From Sedimentisphaerales bacterium (GTDB taxonomy: Bacteria > Planctomycetota > Phycisphaerae > Sedimentisphaerales > Anaerobacaceae), in the NCBI GenBank assembly GCA_016933985.1, contig JAFGTU010000053.1:1-6714 (forward strand): DNA of 6,714 bases. The letters run 5' to 3'. The notes beneath the pieces were generated by a model. It made no database searches, was not told the origin of the DNA, and was given only the letters and a program-made list of their open reading frames with translations. Below are positions 5,839 to 6,714 of the stretch, piece after piece. The first letter of the stretch is position 1, and each line of letters opens with the position of its first letter. The position numbers were made by a program, and so were the translations under genes.

Positions 5839-6714
5839 CTATCTCGACGCATATTCTTTGGCGAATCGCCGCGCCGCGCCGCCAAGCAGCTCCCGGCTGT
5901 GCTCCATCGCATAGTCAAGAGATATCTTTTTTGTTCGGCACTCAATCGCCGCTGCTATTCCAAGTCTCTGATATTCCTCACTGGTCGTCTTCACCTGGCC
6001 CGCTATCACAACAGTCTGAGTCTGAGACTCACGAGCAGCCTTTAGAATCCCGGATACAACCTTTCCTCGCAGCGATTGCTCGTCGAAGCACCCTTCCCCC
6101 GTCACAATCCAGTCCGCCGAGGCAAGTTCCGCGCGAAGGTTGCTCCAGGTGATTACTGTTTCTATGCCTGATACGATAGTCGCATTCATAAAGGCCACAG
6201 CCCCCGCTGCCAGCCCTCCTGCCGCTCCGCCCCCGGCCAATTCGCTGATCTCGCAACCTAATTGACTTCGGAGAACCTTTGCCAGGTGCAGCAATCCTCT
6301 TTCAAGCTGCTCGACCGTTTCTCTATTGGCGCCCTTCTGCGGCCCGTAAACCCTCGCAGCCCCTTCGCTGCCGCAAAGCGGATTATCCACGTCGCACAAG
6401 ACCTCAATCGCAGGAAGCTTACAAGAACTTGGCGCGACTATCCTTGCGATATGTTCCAGCCCGCCTCCGCCCAGCGAAATGTCTTCGCCCCCTCCATCGA
6501 GAAACCGCCATCCCAGCGCCGTCGCGGCCCCCACACCCCCATCCACCGTAGCACTGCCACCCACAGCCAGGAGGATCCGCTCCGCTCCATACTCAACAGC
6601 CTCCTTGATAAGTTCTCCCGTCCCGTAAGTCGTGGTCCTCAGAGGATTCAGTTGGTCGGCCTTGAGAAGTTCGAGTCCGCTGGCTTTGGCCATCTCAACA
6701 AGGGCGGTTCCTTC
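5839..6714 (-). CDS. Glycerate 2-kinase, GlxK/GarK family (N-terminus outside window)
   Basis: Predicted cytoplasmic ATP-dependent kinase converting glycerate to 2-phosphoglycerate, feeding glyoxylate, glycolate, serine or sugar-acid breakdown into lower glycolysis. The frame is open through base 6714 (EGTALVE precedes the Met at 6693, matching the conserved family stretch), so roughly the first 80-90 residues of a usual 370-380 are missing. Counting from that Met, visible signatures are YGTGELI (23-29), GGSATVDGG (45-53), CDVDNPLCG (100-108), YGPQKGA (116-122), GGGAAGGL (154-161) and TGEGCFDEQSLRGK (198-211). The last reads GEGC where the family commonly has GEGR. It ends at TAG 5839-5841, followed by 161 noncoding bases before the hydrolase gene on the same strand. 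This is the GlxK/GarK type, distinct from the MOFRL-domain glycerate kinases. No symbol is given because garK and glxK cannot be separated here. Confidence 0.94.
   Translation of the reverse strand, partial: EGTALVEMAKASGLELLKADQLNPLRTTTYGTGELIKEAVEYGAERILLAVGGSATVDGGVGAATALGWRFLDGGGEDISLGGGGLEHIARIVAPSSCKLPAIEVLCDVDNPLCGSEGAARVYGPQKGANRETVEQLERGLLHLAKVLRSQLGCEISELAGGGAAGGLAAGAVAFMNATIVSGIETVITWSNLRAELASADWIVTGEGCFDEQSLRGKVVSGILKAARESQTQTVVIAGQVKTTSEEYQRLGIAAAIECRTKKISLDYAMEHSRELLGGAARRFAKEYASR

Overview
The window reads as a stretch of chromosome from a flagellated, moderately GC-rich bacterium. The flagellin C-terminus (the FGYKMNRLE / NIQAENL / SDVDVATEM / MPQMALNLLGR pattern) and a large secreted Kelch plus fibronectin-III protein resemble what I know from Planctomycetota, especially the Phycisphaerae. 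That taxonomic call is an inference from protein style, not from a marker gene. No phage, transposase, CRISPR, tRNA or rRNA was seen.

Left part, plus strand: the 3' end of a short flagellin gene (its start lies before base 1), then 334 bases with no credible gene, then a 531-residue TPR + O-GlcNAc-transferase-type (SPINDLY/Glyco_transf_41) glycosyltransferase with a GTG start. Soluble glycosyltransferases of this fold beside flagellin genes are known in other bacteria to sugar-modify flagellin Ser/Thr, so this one is a candidate flagellin O-glycosyltransferase. It carries Asn where the family normally has a conserved His next to the active site.

Right part, minus strand: reading from right to left, a glycerate 2-kinase (GlxK/GarK family, N-terminus beyond the window), a membrane-anchored alpha/beta hydrolase of the Bem46/YqkD type, and a 712-residue exported protein with a Kelch-like propeller followed by three FnIII domains. 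The gaps of 161 and 185 bases make a tight operon uncertain. The 185-base gap holds a nested palindrome resembling the dispersed 'GTCATTGC...GGCAATCTC' intergenic repeats of many bacterial genomes.

The two halves converge at about 2495-2525, where a 7-bp inverted repeat overlaps the glycosyltransferase stop codon. I saw no convincing undescribed multi-gene system. The most interesting points are the flagellin/glycosyltransferase pairing with its altered active-site residue, the intergenic palindrome, and the architecture of the Kelch-FnIII protein.
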